Shown here: positions 1 through 8,417 of the stretch, piece after piece
How positions within the stretch are numbered: position 1 is the first letter of the stretch
How the letters are laid out: every line of letters begins with the position of its first letter
NCBI GenBank assembly: GCA_946186535.1
Contig: CAMHNT010000007.1
Coordinates: forward strand, 1 to 17,532
Length of the DNA stretch: 17,532 nucleotides
Source of the DNA: an uncultured Clostridia bacterium
Lineage (GTDB): Bacteria; Bacillota; Clostridia; Oscillospirales; Acutalibacteraceae
Direction of reading: 5' to 3'
Program-made: the position numbers and the translations under genes
The notes under the pieces: model-generated
The model's database searches: none
Told to the model about the DNA's origin: nothing
Seen by the model: only the letters and a program-made list of their open reading frames with translations

Positions 1-63
1 AGGCGGTCTTTGTGCGGTGTTGCCTTTATTATATACCGTAAATCATAGTGAATATATAAAAAA

Positions 64-2313
64 TCATTCGGTGTTTTTCAGTGCTTCGTCCATCGGAATT
101 TTCTTTATCTTTGCGAACTGAAGCAAACCTACGATGAAGTAAGCTCCGATTCCGAGGACTGCCATTTTTATCCATACCGAAGGCGCTATATAGAGTTCTA
201 TCCAGCTTGAGAAGCTGCTCATTACGAAAACAAATATCTGCTGCATACCAAGACCGCAAAGCGGTAAGCTCACGGCTATTGAAAGAACAACGACAATGCC
301 GGTCGCAATGAGGTAAAGTCCCGATATCTCGCCGTTGCTGAAGCCGAGAATCTTAACTATCGAAACAGACGTCGCATTCTTCTCAATAATAATTTTCGAC
401 AGAAGATATACAAGAAGCATATAAAGCAGTACGGAAAATCCGCTGAACATCGGGAACATTGCGCCCATTGAGTCCGTAAGCTGATCCGCAAGAATAGTCA
501 GATCCTCTGCGGTGATCGTCGCTGCGATGAAGTCTTCGTCGATATCGTCAATTTTTTCCTTTGAAAGATATCCCGTGAAATAATCGTCGTCCTTTTCAAA
601 AACTTCCCTGAAATCATCGATGTTCATAAATATTGCCATCGACGCAGGATAATCAAATGATTCGCCGATCACAAAATCATATGTATCATCGCTGAACTTT
701 TTACGGAGAGTTATAGTGTCTCCTTCTTTAAGCTTATATTTCGCCAGAATACCGTCGGACACATAAATTTTGTTATCTCCGAACTCCATCACGGAAAGAT
801 AGAGCGAGCGGTCTTCAATACCGTAAACAGAAATTTCATCAGGATTTTCTCGGTTCTCAAACGTAGTTTCAAGAGTCGTCAGAGCAAACTTTTCGGCTGT
901 TTTGCTATCAGTTTCAACGGGTACCTTGAGAACATACTGGTACTCTGCGAAGTTCTTTTCCAGAACCTTGTCCTTGTAATTCTGAAGCCACGGACTCATC
1001 ATCAGTCCGAACAGCAGGAGGAAATTCGCAAAAAGAATTCCGATGAACATCATTATGTATGTCGGGAAATTCTGCATAAGAATTCTCATTCTGAAACGTG
1101 TCAGGAACTTGAAGCCGGGAAGCTTTTTAGCTTTCTTGTTCTTGCTTTTTTTCAGATCATTTCTGAGGAAATTGAGAGGTGAAAGCGAAAGCTTTCTGCG
1201 GATAATAATAAGATTAAGAACAAGCATTATCACGCACGGAACAACCGTAGTACTGACAAATGCATATGAGCTCCAGAGCGTTTCATACGGTGAAAGGCTG
1301 TAGCTTCCGTAATAAACATCCGCAACAATATCCTTGAATACTGTGTAGCCGAGTATATTTCCGATAAGAGCACCGAGCAGGGTTACGAATACAGGAATCA
1401 CTATATAGTGGAAAGTAAGCTCGCCTTTTGTATAACCACTCGCTCTCAGAGTTCCTATGACTCTTGACTCCCTTTCAATGGTGTTTGAGGTCGTAATTGC
1501 GAACACAAAAGCCATAATCACGATAATTATATAAAGAAACGTTATGAACATTGATTCGTCGCCGCCGATGTCGTCGCCCGCAAAATGGATAGCCTGATTG
1601 TTCGGCTCGGTAACAAAATCAGTGAGCATCGCACTTTTCAGTATCTCTTCCCTCAGATCGTCCGACTTGTCGTTTTTTTCGATATCATCGAGAGATTCAT
1701 CGTTGAACGTCCATGCATAGCAGTAGTTCAGGTGATTGTTGGGAAGCCTTTCAAATCCCTCCTCCGTAACAAGAGCAACCGTAAAGGTCTGTGCATTGAA
1801 CATCAGATCGGTATTGCTTTCGAAAAGAGCAGTATAATCGGAAAGCGCAGCCGTACCGCTAACCCTGAACTCCTTACCGCTAAGCTTTACTGTATCGCCG
1901 ACATTGATTCCGCTGTTTTCTGCGAAAAGTCTGTCGACTGCGATTTCATCGGCTTCTTCAGCCAATTCTCCTTCAAAGACAAACGCCTTGTTGACGTCGT
2001 CTCTGTTTTTGTAGATGCGCCACGTTGTGTCGCCCTTCTCAATATCCTTGTAGAACAGCTCATAGGAAGCGACGTCCTCTGACTCAAGTCTGTCGGGAAG
2101 ATCTGCAGTCATCTTTTCGGTCAGAACAAAATGACCGTCCTCAACATTTTGGGAATCAAAGCTGTTGTCAAAGGCATATGCAAGACTGTGAGTTGCAACA
2201 ACAAAACCCGAAACAAAAGCAATCGTAACAGTCATGAACAAAAATATTACTATATACTTGCCGATATCTCCTAAAAGCTCACGGGGCAAGCGTTTTAACA
2301 AAGGATTCTTCAT
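64..2313 (-). CDS. ABC transporter permease, FtsX/MacB type, two-module
   Basis: This 749-residue protein is the membrane part of an ABC exporter. I count eight likely membrane segments, near residues 19-41, 255-275, 302-326, 350-372, 417-438, 625-642, 664-686 and 714-734. Two large soluble loops (about 45-250 and 440-620) fall outside the membrane. This is the duplicated FtsX layout of permeases that move lipids, peptides or drugs out of the inner leaflet. The motif ERESRVIGTLRASG near 280-293 and its counterpart SVSIVKILGFS near 649-659 are the usual FtsX coupling segments. A clear AAAGGAG ribosome site lies 8 bases before the ATG. The gene starts 30 bases after the ATPase stop codon, so the two are surely one operon. 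The substrate cannot be read from the sequence. Confidence 0.93.
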   Translation of the reverse strand: MKNPLLKRLPRELLGDIGKYIVIFLFMTVTIAFVSGFVVATHSLAYAFDNSFDSQNVEDGHFVLTEKMTADLPDRLESEDVASYELFYKDIEKGDTTWRIYKNRDDVNKAFVFEGELAEEADEIAVDRLFAENSGINVGDTVKLSGKEFRVSGTAALSDYTALFESNTDLMFNAQTFTVALVTEEGFERLPNNHLNYCYAWTFNDESLDDIEKNDKSDDLREEILKSAMLTDFVTEPNNQAIHFAGDDIGGDESMFITFLYIIIVIMAFVFAITTSNTIERESRVIGTLRASGYTKGELTFHYIVIPVFVTLLGALIGNILGYTVFKDIVADVYYGSYSLSPYETLWSSYAFVSTTVVPCVIMLVLNLIIIRRKLSLSPLNFLRNDLKKSKNKKAKKLPGFKFLTRFRMRILMQNFPTYIMMFIGILFANFLLLFGLMMSPWLQNYKDKVLEKNFAEYQYVLKVPVETDSKTAEKFALTTLETTFENRENPDEISVYGIEDRSLYLSVMEFGDNKIYVSDGILAKYKLKEGDTITLRKKFSDDTYDFVIGESFDYPASMAIFMNIDDFREVFEKDDDYFTGYLSKEKIDDIDEDFIAATITAEDLTILADQLTDSMGAMFPMFSGFSVLLYMLLVYLLSKIIIEKNATSVSIVKILGFSNGEISGLYLIATGIVVVLSIAVSLPLCGLGMQQIFVFVMSSFSSWIELYIAPSVWIKMAVLGIGAYFIVGLLQFAKIKKIPMDEALKNTE

Positions 2314-2343
2314 TTTCTTTTCTCCTTTCGGGAATATTCAGAA

Positions 2344-3042
2344 TTACCAGTCAAGCTCGGCTGCAGGGACCTTGGTTTCGTTGATGTACTCCTTTCGTAT
2401 TGCGCCGTCACGAAGCTTAATGACCTTGTCCGCCATAAGTCTGATAGCGTCGTTGTGAGTAACAATAATAACCGTGTTTCCGAACTTTTGGTTTACTGTT
2501 TCAATGAGCCGGAGAATATCCTTCGAGGTTTTGTAGTCGAGCGCTCCCGTAGGTTCGTCGCAGAGAAGAATGTCAGGATTTTTGACTATCGCACGGCCGA
2601 TTGCCGTTCTCTGCTGCTGACCTCCGGAAAGCTGATTCGGGAGCTTATCCCTGTGTTCCCAGAGACCTACCGTTTTCAGAAGCTCATCGATATCAAGCGG
2701 ATTGTCACTGAGATAAGCACCCACCTCAATATTTTCCTTAACCGTAAGATTCGGAATGAGATTGTAGAACTGGAAAACATATCCGAGATGTCGGCGGCGA
2801 TAGAGCGAAAGCTTCTTCTCGTTCATGTCAACTGTTTTCTCACCGTTAATACTGATGTATCCCTCATCGGCATTGTCAATTCCTCCGATAATATTCAGAA
2901 GAGTAGATTTTCCCGAGCCCGAAGGTCCCAGCAGAACACAGATCTGACCCTTTTCAACACCGCAGTTTATTCCCTTCAGGACCTCATTGCGGTTATCTCC
3001 TTCGCCGTAGAACTTGTGTAAATTATTGATCTCCAAGTACAT
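2344..3042 (-). CDS. ABC transporter ATP-binding protein (MacB/LolD-like)
   Basis: This ATPase powers the adjoining FtsX-type permease. Counting from the ATG at 3042 (232 residues), it has Walker A GPSGSGKST (39-47), signature LSGGQQQ (138-144), Walker B ILLCDEPTG (158-166) and the switch histidine in VTHND (H196). The frame is open for nine more codons, to an ATG at 3069. I chose the ATG at 3042 because an AGGGAG ribosome site (3050-3055) lies 7 bases before it. The ATG at 3048 is too close to that site, and the one at 3069 lies upstream of it. The family usually exports hydrophobic compounds or antimicrobial peptides. The operator pair upstream suggests induction by a ligand sensed by a TetR-type repressor, but no such gene is in the window. 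Confidence 0.93.
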   Translation of the reverse strand: MYLEINNLHKFYGEGDNRNEVLKGINCGVEKGQICVLLGPSGSGKSTLLNIIGGIDNADEGYISINGEKTVDMNEKKLSLYRRRHLGYVFQFYNLIPNLTVKENIEVGAYLSDNPLDIDELLKTVGLWEHRDKLPNQLSGGQQQRTAIGRAIVKNPDILLCDEPTGALDYKTSKDILRLIETVNQKFGNTVIIVTHNDAIRLMADKVIKLRDGAIRKEYINETKVPAAELDW

Positions 3043-3141
3043 ATCCATACTCCCTTCATAAGTTGTCAATACTGTTCGGCATCACTGCGCCGGAAACACT
3101 GTCGTTATACCGACGGAATACATAAGAACGACTGAATCCCC

Positions 3142-3214
3142 TATTCAACAGTATATCATTAAATACAAACGGTAAATTGTATTCCGGTACGCAGTGAAGC
3201 AAGTTAGTTGAATA
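3142..3214 (-). other. Nested inverted repeats in ABC operon leader
   Basis: An outer perfect 8-bp pair (TATTCAAC at 3142-3149, GTTGAATA at 3207-3214) encloses an inner 7-bp pair (AATACAA at 3162-3168, TTGTATT at 3177-3183). Both lie in the predicted transcript leader. The outer arms also match the operator half-site GTTGAAT, so they may be extra repressor half-sites rather than an RNA fold. Confidence 0.4.
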
Positions 3215-3252
3215 AAACCTAATAGTAAAAAATGAAATCCAAATAATTTGCT

Positions 3253-3293
3253 ATATATAGCCTGATTACTCATGACAAAATCAGGTTATATAT
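3253..3293 (-). other. 15-bp stem-loop in ABC operon leader
   Basis: Arms at 3253-3267 and 3279-3293 pair over 15 positions around an 11-nt loop, with one imperfect pair (G3260 against T3286). CCTGATT/AATCAGG forms the core and alternating TA the outer part. It lies about 40 nt downstream of the predicted transcription start. No U-run follows, so it is not a plain terminator. Confidence 0.5.
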
Positions 3294-3295
3294 TA

Positions 3296-3313
3296 ATTGA
3301 ACAATCATTCAAC
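3296..3313. promoter_or_regulatory. Operator copy 1 (TetR-like palindrome)
   Basis: ATTGAACAATCATTCAAC is an imperfect dyad of the GTTGA...TCAAC class typical of TetR-family operators. It lies about 20-40 bp downstream of the predicted start of transcription. It matches copy 2 at 16 of 18 positions, and the copies are exactly 80 bp apart. Confidence 0.65.
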
Positions 3314-3340
3314 TATTTTGATTCACTAACCTTTATTTAT

Positions 3341-3369
3341 ATTTTATCATTGAAGAGCATTATTGTCAA
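3341..3369 (-). promoter_or_regulatory. Sigma-A promoter of the ABC operon
   Basis: On the minus strand, a perfect TTGACA (-35, 3364-3369) is followed after exactly 17 bp by TAAAAT (-10, 3341-3346). Transcription would start near 3334, giving a leader of about 290 nt before the ATPase ATG. The promoter sits between the two operator copies. Confidence 0.75.
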
Positions 3370-3375
3370 GTATTA

Positions 3376-3393
3376 GTTGAGCAATCATTCAAC
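3376..3393. promoter_or_regulatory. Operator copy 2 (TetR-like palindrome)
   Basis: GTTGAGCAATCATTCAAC lies 6 bp upstream of the -35 box. Together with copy 1 it brackets the promoter, an arrangement suited to tight repression by two dimers or by looping. Confidence 0.65.
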
Positions 3394-3457
3394 TTTGTCA
3401 TTTACATATAAAGTTACTTATTCAATATGCTTTAATTTTAGGGATATTATAAAACAC

Positions 3458-3488
3458 AAAAAAGCCATGGCTTAGACCATGACTTTTT
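3458..3488 (-). terminator. Terminator after amylase 1
   Basis: The stem is AAAAAG-CATGG against CCATG-CTTTTT (3459-3470 and 3477-3488), with one mismatch and a 6-nt loop. On the minus strand it ends in a run of six T. It lies 34 bp after the amylase stop codon and could also work in the other direction. Confidence 0.7.
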
Positions 3489-3521
3489 CTGTATATTTTT
3501 ATATATTATAACCCAAAGAAA

Positions 3522-5774
3522 TTACTTCAGATAAGTGCCGTCCGTACCGATCTTGCCGGAAGGCGCACCGCTTGTCTGGAGAACATAGCATCTCATGTTT
3601 CCGCTGCCGATAGAATCGGTTGCAAGAGTACCGTTGGAAACGGTAACCGTCGCACCCGTTACAACCTCAACATAAGTACCGTTTTCAACACCTGTAAACG
3701 TAGCTCCGCCGCCTACTGCAACAAGACAGTAGCTGTCTACTCCGTTTGCTGTGTAACGGCGCTTGTAAGCGATATTGCCCGAGCAGCCTTCCGTCGAATA
3801 CTGACCCTTCTGAAGAGCCGGAACAGCACGTCTGATCTGATTAAGTCTCTGAACGTGCTGGGCAAGAGGATTGTTCAGAGTTTCCGCAACAGTACCGCTT
3901 GCGCTGTACTGGCTGAAATCGGAAGCAGTAACCGTACCCTCAAGGTAGTCTCCGAAGTAAGCACGGCCTGTTTCTGCAAGAGGCTTATTAGGACCTACGT
4001 CAATAACGGCGCCCTTCATAAACTCAACCTCACTGCCGTAGTAGATACAAGGAATACCGCGGAACGTAAAGATAAGATTCAGGTTATCGGCCCAAGCCTG
4101 TGTACCGCCGTTATATCTTATATCCTCGCCGGTATCCTCCGGACCGTAGTCGTGAGAATCAACATAGGTTACTACCCATGTCGAATCGTTGATGTACTGA
4201 TCCTCCGCAAGAGCAGCACCGAACGCTGAATTCGCATTACCGAAGTTTCTGTGCATCGAGAAGTCGATAACACCCGTGCCGTTCCATGCGCTGTAATCGG
4301 GAGTATGATAAGCATTGCCGCTGAGAAATGCATTTGTACTTGTCGGATTCACATAGTCGCCGCGGTGTGCGTCGTAGTGAGCGATAGAGGTTGCGATATT
4401 GGCGGTCGGGTCTGTTGTGTTCCAGTTGCCGATCCACTCGCTCTCTGTCTCAGCCCATGTGAAGAACGGAGGTGAGCTTGACGGAATATTATGGTTCCAT
4501 ACCTCACGTACTCTGGAGCAAACCTCGCCGAAGATGAAGAAGTTGTCAACATCTTCAAATGCCGGGAAATATGCGCTGTTCAGAGTCCAGCGGTTGATGT
4601 GCTTCTCCGTATCGAGACGGAAGCAGTCAACACCCATATCTACATACTCATGATATGTTTCTGTCAGATATTTTGCAACATTGGGGTTCTCCGTATTGAG
4701 GTCAACGCAGTCGCCTGCCATTGAGCCTTGCTGCTCGATAGAGGACTCGTAGCCCATTCCCTGCTCTCTGTGGTAATTGTTTGCAGGGTCATGACCCGCA
4801 CTCGTAAGATCCTTAAGAATGTCAAGTCTTGCGAGGAACTGGTCGCCCGGAATCATATTCTCATAATCGGGATAGCTGTTTGCGAGATCCGAACCGTCTA
4901 TAACCTTCATACAGTCGGGATCGTCAAGCATTGAGTAATCCTTCGTGAACATCTCTCCGAGGTTTGCCTCACCGAAGTTTCCCGTGTGATTCCATACAAC
5001 GTCCTGTACAATCTTCAGATCCTTTTCGTGCGCAGCGTTAATGAGATCCTGGAAGGTTGCGCCGCTGCTCTCATATCGAGGGTCAACCTTTGAAAAATCA
5101 AATGCGTGATAGCCGTGGTAATCGTAGCCGCTGGCATTTTCGACTACAGGCGTAATCCAGATTGCGCTGAATCCGAGAGCCTTTATGTAGTCAAGCTTAT
5201 CGATAAGACCCTTGAAGTCGCCTCTCCATGCAGGGTCGCTGTCGGGGTTGTCAGCCTGACCGTCGTCCCAACAGTGAACATTGTTGCCCGTATCGCCGTC
5301 ATAAAAACGTGTTGTGATTACAAAGTAAATGGAATCTTCACGCATATCGGTGCGGTCGTAATCATCAAGCTCCTCCGGATTGTAGCTGTACCATCTTCCG
5401 TTCTTGTACCAGTATTCGCCTGCCGCACTTTTCGTAAATTCTGCGGACTGTTCGCCGTCGACAATAAACTCCAGGTTTATCTTCGTAATGCCGGCAAAGG
5501 TTTTCGTGTACCAGCCGTTAGAACCTGCGGTCATCTTTTCGCCCGGATACTCTGTCTCAAGATTGTCCGGAAGTGAGTTCCAGTAGTAGATACTGGGTAC
5601 ATTGCCTGCGTCATCCTTGTAGTAAACGGTAATTGCGTTTGCGGAAGACTCTTCATAGCCTACCGTTGCGGCGTCGGCATTGATCGAAGCACCGTTAAGC
5701 GCTGCGATACCGCCGGAAGCGACAACGCCCAGGAGCAGAGCACAGCAAATAATTTTTTTCATGAGCTTTCTCAT
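3522..5774 (-). CDS. Secreted GH13 alpha-amylase with CBM26-like starch-binding domain (amylase 1)
   Basis: This 750-residue extracellular enzyme should cut alpha-1,4 bonds in starch. A signal peptide (MRKLMKKIICCALLLGVVAS...) probably ends at ADA-A, residues 35/36. Residues about 47-130 look like a CBM26 starch-binding module (YYKDDAGNVP, IYYW at 62-65, PGEKM, GWYT). The catalytic barrel carries all four GH13 regions: DVVWNH (258-263), GVDCFRLDTEKH (381-392, nucleophile D388), FIFGEV (acid/base E417) and YVDSHD (D542). A beta-sandwich C domain follows, ending in the tail GKIGTDGTYLK. There is no cell-wall anchor or dockerin. The ribosome site AAGGAG lies 9 bp before the ATG. It is a tandem paralogue of the gene at 6102-8342. 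A related specificity such as maltogenic or amylopullulanase activity is not excluded. Confidence 0.95.
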   Translation of the reverse strand: MRKLMKKIICCALLLGVVASGGIAALNGASINADAATVGYEESSANAITVYYKDDAGNVPSIYYWNSLPDNLETEYPGEKMTAGSNGWYTKTFAGITKINLEFIVDGEQSAEFTKSAAGEYWYKNGRWYSYNPEELDDYDRTDMREDSIYFVITTRFYDGDTGNNVHCWDDGQADNPDSDPAWRGDFKGLIDKLDYIKALGFSAIWITPVVENASGYDYHGYHAFDFSKVDPRYESSGATFQDLINAAHEKDLKIVQDVVWNHTGNFGEANLGEMFTKDYSMLDDPDCMKVIDGSDLANSYPDYENMIPGDQFLARLDILKDLTSAGHDPANNYHREQGMGYESSIEQQGSMAGDCVDLNTENPNVAKYLTETYHEYVDMGVDCFRLDTEKHINRWTLNSAYFPAFEDVDNFFIFGEVCSRVREVWNHNIPSSSPPFFTWAETESEWIGNWNTTDPTANIATSIAHYDAHRGDYVNPTSTNAFLSGNAYHTPDYSAWNGTGVIDFSMHRNFGNANSAFGAALAEDQYINDSTWVVTYVDSHDYGPEDTGEDIRYNGGTQAWADNLNLIFTFRGIPCIYYGSEVEFMKGAVIDVGPNKPLAETGRAYFGDYLEGTVTASDFSQYSASGTVAETLNNPLAQHVQRLNQIRRAVPALQKGQYSTEGCSGNIAYKRRYTANGVDSYCLVAVGGGATFTGVENGTYVEVVTGATVTVSNGTLATDSIGSGNMRCYVLQTSGAPSGKIGTDGTYLK

Positions 5775-5797
5775 AGATAATTTCTCCTTTTTATCCG

Positions 5798-5815
5798 ACA
5801 GGTATTTTTACCTGT
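5798..5815 (-). other. Leader hairpin / palindrome before amylase 1
   Basis: ACAGGTATTTTTACCTGT is a perfect 7-4-7 inverted repeat just upstream of the ribosome site. It could be an mRNA hairpin affecting translation or stability, or a repressor operator. The sequence does not decide between them. Confidence 0.5.
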
Positions 5816-5865
5816 TTGTTTAAAATTCTAAAATAAAGTCGAATTGCCCAAATTTAACTGTTTAT

Positions 5866-5871
5866 ATTATA
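5866..5871 (-). promoter_or_regulatory. Promoter core of amylase 1
   Basis: A perfect TATAAT lies 92 bp before the ATG, within CTATTCTATAATAT. The same core precedes amylase 2. No good -35 box is present at 16-18 bp, which suggests an activator is needed. No clear CcpA (cre) site was found. Confidence 0.5.
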
Positions 5872-5950
5872 GAATAGTGCAGCAGACTTATATTTCTTAT
5901 TCAGAATTATAACAAATATGAAACCTGAATTTACCATGAAATTATGTGAC

Positions 5951-5979
5951 AAAAAATCATTCGGTCTGGTCCACCGAAT
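5951..5979 (-). terminator. Second terminator after amylase 2
   Basis: ATTCGGT (5959-5965) pairs with ACCGAAT (5973-5979) around a 7-nt loop. On the minus strand this is followed by GA and six T. It follows another terminator at 6016-6052 and would block read-through into amylase 1. Confidence 0.6.
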
Positions 5980-6015
5980 CCGTCCCTCCTGCATCAAATC
6001 ATTCCCCATTTCCTC

Positions 6016-6052
6016 AAAAACAGAAAAGACCGAAGCATAAGCAACGGTCTTT
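6016..6052 (-). terminator. Terminator after amylase 2
   Basis: AAAGACCG (6025-6032) pairs with CGGTCTTT (6045-6052) around a 12-nt loop. On the minus strand it is followed by TCTG and five T. It lies 50 bp after the amylase 2 stop codon. Confidence 0.75.
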
Positions 6053-6101
6053 CCCGAAAAGGATTATTGGAATTTATGTAAGAAATTAGGTGAAATCAAA
6101 A

Positions 6102-8342
6102 TTACTTAAGGTATGTTCCGTCTCCGCCGATTTTTCCGGAAGGAGCACCGGATGTCTGAAGAACATAGCATCTCATATTGCCCTGTCCGATAGAATCCGT
6201 TGTAAGCGTACCGCCGGAAACATTTACTGTATTACCCGTTACAACCTCAACATAAGTGCCGTTTTCAACACCTGTGAATGTTGCACCGCCCGAAACAGTA
6301 ACGAGGCAGTAGCTGTCAATACCGTCAGCCGTGTAGCGGCGCTTGAATGCCATGTTGCCGTCACAGCCTTCTGTTGAATACTGACCCATCTGGAGAGCAG
6401 GAACAGCACGTCTGATCTGATTGAGCTTCTGCAGGTGCTTTGCAAGAGGAGCGCTGAGCGTTTCGGAAACCGTGCCGCTTGCCGTGTACTCGCCGAAGTC
6501 GGAAGCCGTAACGCTACCCTCAAGGTAATCACCGAAGTAAGCACGACCTGTTTTTGCGAGAGGAAGGTTAGGACCTACATCGATAACTTCGCCTGCCATG
6601 AACTGAACCTCACTGCCGTAATAAATACAAGGAATACCGCGGAATGTAAACATAAGGCTCATATTCTCAGCCCATGCAGCCTCGCCTGCGTTGTAACGAA
6701 CAGTCTGACAGTCATCGGGGCTGTAGTCGTGAGAGTCAACATATACTACGTTCCATGTAGCGTCGTTGTAGAACGAGTCGCCGCCTTTGGCGGTATTGAA
6801 TGCATCGCTTGCACGATAGAAATTCCAGTGCATTGGGAAGTCGATCGTACCTGTACCGTTCCACTCACTGTAATCAGGAGTATGATAAGCGTTACCGTTG
6901 AGGAACGCATTGTCGCTTGTTCTGTCAGGACTCTTGACGTTGTACTTCAGGAAGTGAGCTATAGCATTATCATAGTTTGTCTGCCAGTCGCTGCTCCACG
7001 AAGGCTCGCCGCTCGGCTCTTTCCATGTATAGAAACAGCAGGAATCGGAAAGTCCGCCCTCGTTAATAACCTCACGGACTCTTGCACAAACCTCACCGAA
7101 GATATAGAAATTGTCTATACTTGTAAATTCAGGGAAATATGCATTGTTAAGCGTCAGACGGTTGATGTGCTTTTCCGTATCGAGACGGAAGCAGTCAACG
7201 CCCATGTCAGTATACTGCTTAAACGCATCAACAAGATACTCTGCAACAGCAGGGTTTTCCGTGTTAATATCTACGCAGTCGTCTGCCATCTGACCTGTCT
7301 GCTCGGTATAGGAACCGTAGCTGAGACTCTTGTCATGATGATAGTAGTGGTTTGTATCATACTGATCTTCTTTCATAACGTCAAGACGTGCATGGAACTG
7401 AGCACCGCCCTCAAGGTTCTCATAGTCCGGGAATGCCTGAAGAAGAGTTGAACCCTCTTTAGGCTTAAGGCAGCTGAAAGAGCCCAGATCCTGGAGAGTA
7501 GTGTACTCCTTTTCGAACATAGGAGCAAGGAAATTCTCACCGAAGTTTGAAGTATGATTCCATACAACGTCCTGTATAATCTTAATATCTTTTGCGTGTG
7601 CAGCATCGATCAGATCCTGGAATGTGGCGCCGTCACTCTCATAACGCGGATCTACACGAGTAAAATCAAAAGCATGATAACCGTGGTAATCATAGCTTGA
7701 ACAGTTCTCAACAACAGGAGTAATCCAGATAGCGCTGAAGCCGAGAGCCTTGATATAGTCGAGTTTGTCGATAAGGCCCTTGAAATCGCCTCTCCACGCC
7801 GGATCGGTATCGGGGTTGCCCGCCTTGGTATCGTCCCAGCAGTGAACGTTGTTTCCTGTGTCGCCGTCATAGAAACGAGTTGTAATTACAAAGTAAATCG
7901 ATTCCTGACGCATATCCGTGCGGTTATAATCATCAACTTCCTCGGGATTCTTTGTGTACCACTTGCCGTTTTTGTACCAGTATTCGCCCGCTGCACTTCT
8001 GGTGAATTCGGCTGTCTGTTCGCCGTCAACAACGAATTCAAAGTTGATTTTGTTTACACCGTCAAATGCTTTTGTATACCAGCCGTTGGAATCCGCAGTC
8101 ATCTTTTCGCCCGGATATTCAACCTCCAGGTTATCAGGCAAAGAGTTCCAGTAATAAATATTAGGCACATTGCCTGCGTCGTCCTTATAGTGGACGATAA
8201 TTCCGTTCGCTGCAGCCGACTCTTGATCAACGGTCGCAGCGTCGGCATTCAGGGAAGTACTGTTGATAGCAGCAATTCCGCCCGAAGCAATGATACCTGC
8301 CAACAATGCACAGCATATAATTTTTTTGAACAGCTTTCTCAT
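6102..8342 (-). CDS. Secreted GH13 alpha-amylase with CBM26-like starch-binding domain (amylase 2)
   Basis: This 746-residue paralogue of amylase 1 has the same order of parts: signal peptide (to about residue 35), CBM26-like module (about 47-130), GH13 barrel and C-terminal beta domain. The catalytic set is intact: DVVWNH (258-263), GVDCFRLDTEKH with D388, FIFGEV with E417, and YVDSHD with D539. The two proteins are nearly alignable without gaps over 1-280, 360-425 and 545 to the end. They diverge strongly at about 265-350 and 425-530, loops that in GH13 enzymes shape the substrate cleft. Amylase 2 also has an added cysteine pair near 435-436. Third-codon positions differ widely, so the duplication is not recent. 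The ribosome site is AAGGAGG, 8 bp before the ATG. The role is secreted starch breakdown, probably with a product range different from amylase 1. Confidence 0.95.
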   Translation of the reverse strand: MRKLFKKIICCALLAGIIASGGIAAINSTSLNADAATVDQESAAANGIIVHYKDDAGNVPNIYYWNSLPDNLEVEYPGEKMTADSNGWYTKAFDGVNKINFEFVVDGEQTAEFTRSAAGEYWYKNGKWYTKNPEEVDDYNRTDMRQESIYFVITTRFYDGDTGNNVHCWDDTKAGNPDTDPAWRGDFKGLIDKLDYIKALGFSAIWITPVVENCSSYDYHGYHAFDFTRVDPRYESDGATFQDLIDAAHAKDIKIIQDVVWNHTSNFGENFLAPMFEKEYTTLQDLGSFSCLKPKEGSTLLQAFPDYENLEGGAQFHARLDVMKEDQYDTNHYYHHDKSLSYGSYTEQTGQMADDCVDINTENPAVAEYLVDAFKQYTDMGVDCFRLDTEKHINRLTLNNAYFPEFTSIDNFYIFGEVCARVREVINEGGLSDSCCFYTWKEPSGEPSWSSDWQTNYDNAIAHFLKYNVKSPDRTSDNAFLNGNAYHTPDYSEWNGTGTIDFPMHWNFYRASDAFNTAKGGDSFYNDATWNVVYVDSHDYSPDDCQTVRYNAGEAAWAENMSLMFTFRGIPCIYYGSEVQFMAGEVIDVGPNLPLAKTGRAYFGDYLEGSVTASDFGEYTASGTVSETLSAPLAKHLQKLNQIRRAVPALQMGQYSTEGCDGNMAFKRRYTADGIDSYCLVTVSGGATFTGVENGTYVEVVTGNTVNVSGGTLTTDSIGQGNMRCYVLQTSGAPSGKIGGDGTYLK

Positions 8343-8363
8343 TGTTTATTCCTCCTTAGAAAT

Positions 8364-8401
8364 TTGGTGACAATACAAAAACACGCACAGTTTTTCACCA
8401 A
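8364..8401 (-). other. Leader hairpin before amylase 2
   Basis: The outer stem TTGGTG/CACCAA (8364-8369, 8396-8401) stacks on an inner stem AAAAAC/GTTTTT (8377-8382, 8390-8395) with a 7-nt loop and a one-sided 7-nt bulge. On the minus strand it ends about 10 nt before the ribosome site, so it could affect translation or mRNA stability. Confidence 0.5.
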
Positions 8402-8411
8402 TACTGGTAAT

Positions 8412-8417
8412 ATTATA
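8412..8417 (-). promoter_or_regulatory. Promoter core of amylase 2
   Basis: A perfect TATAAT lies 70 bp before the ATG in CTATTTTATAATAT, almost identical to the amylase 1 core. No good -35 box is visible here either. The shared core suggests both genes respond to the same factor. Confidence 0.5.

Noticed and set aside
1..63. Partial inverted repeat GGCGGT...GTTGCC at the left edge
   Set aside because: It might be the terminator of the ABC operon, but pairing is poor and the element is cut by the window edge.
5775..6101. CcpA (cre) site for catabolite control of the amylases
   Set aside because: I looked for the TG-N-AA-N-CG pattern on both strands upstream of both genes and found no acceptable match.
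6435..7451. 338-codon open frame on the plus strand
   Set aside because: It is antisense to amylase 2. The similar antisense frame against amylase 1 (3855-4229) shows that it arises from codon bias of the real gene.
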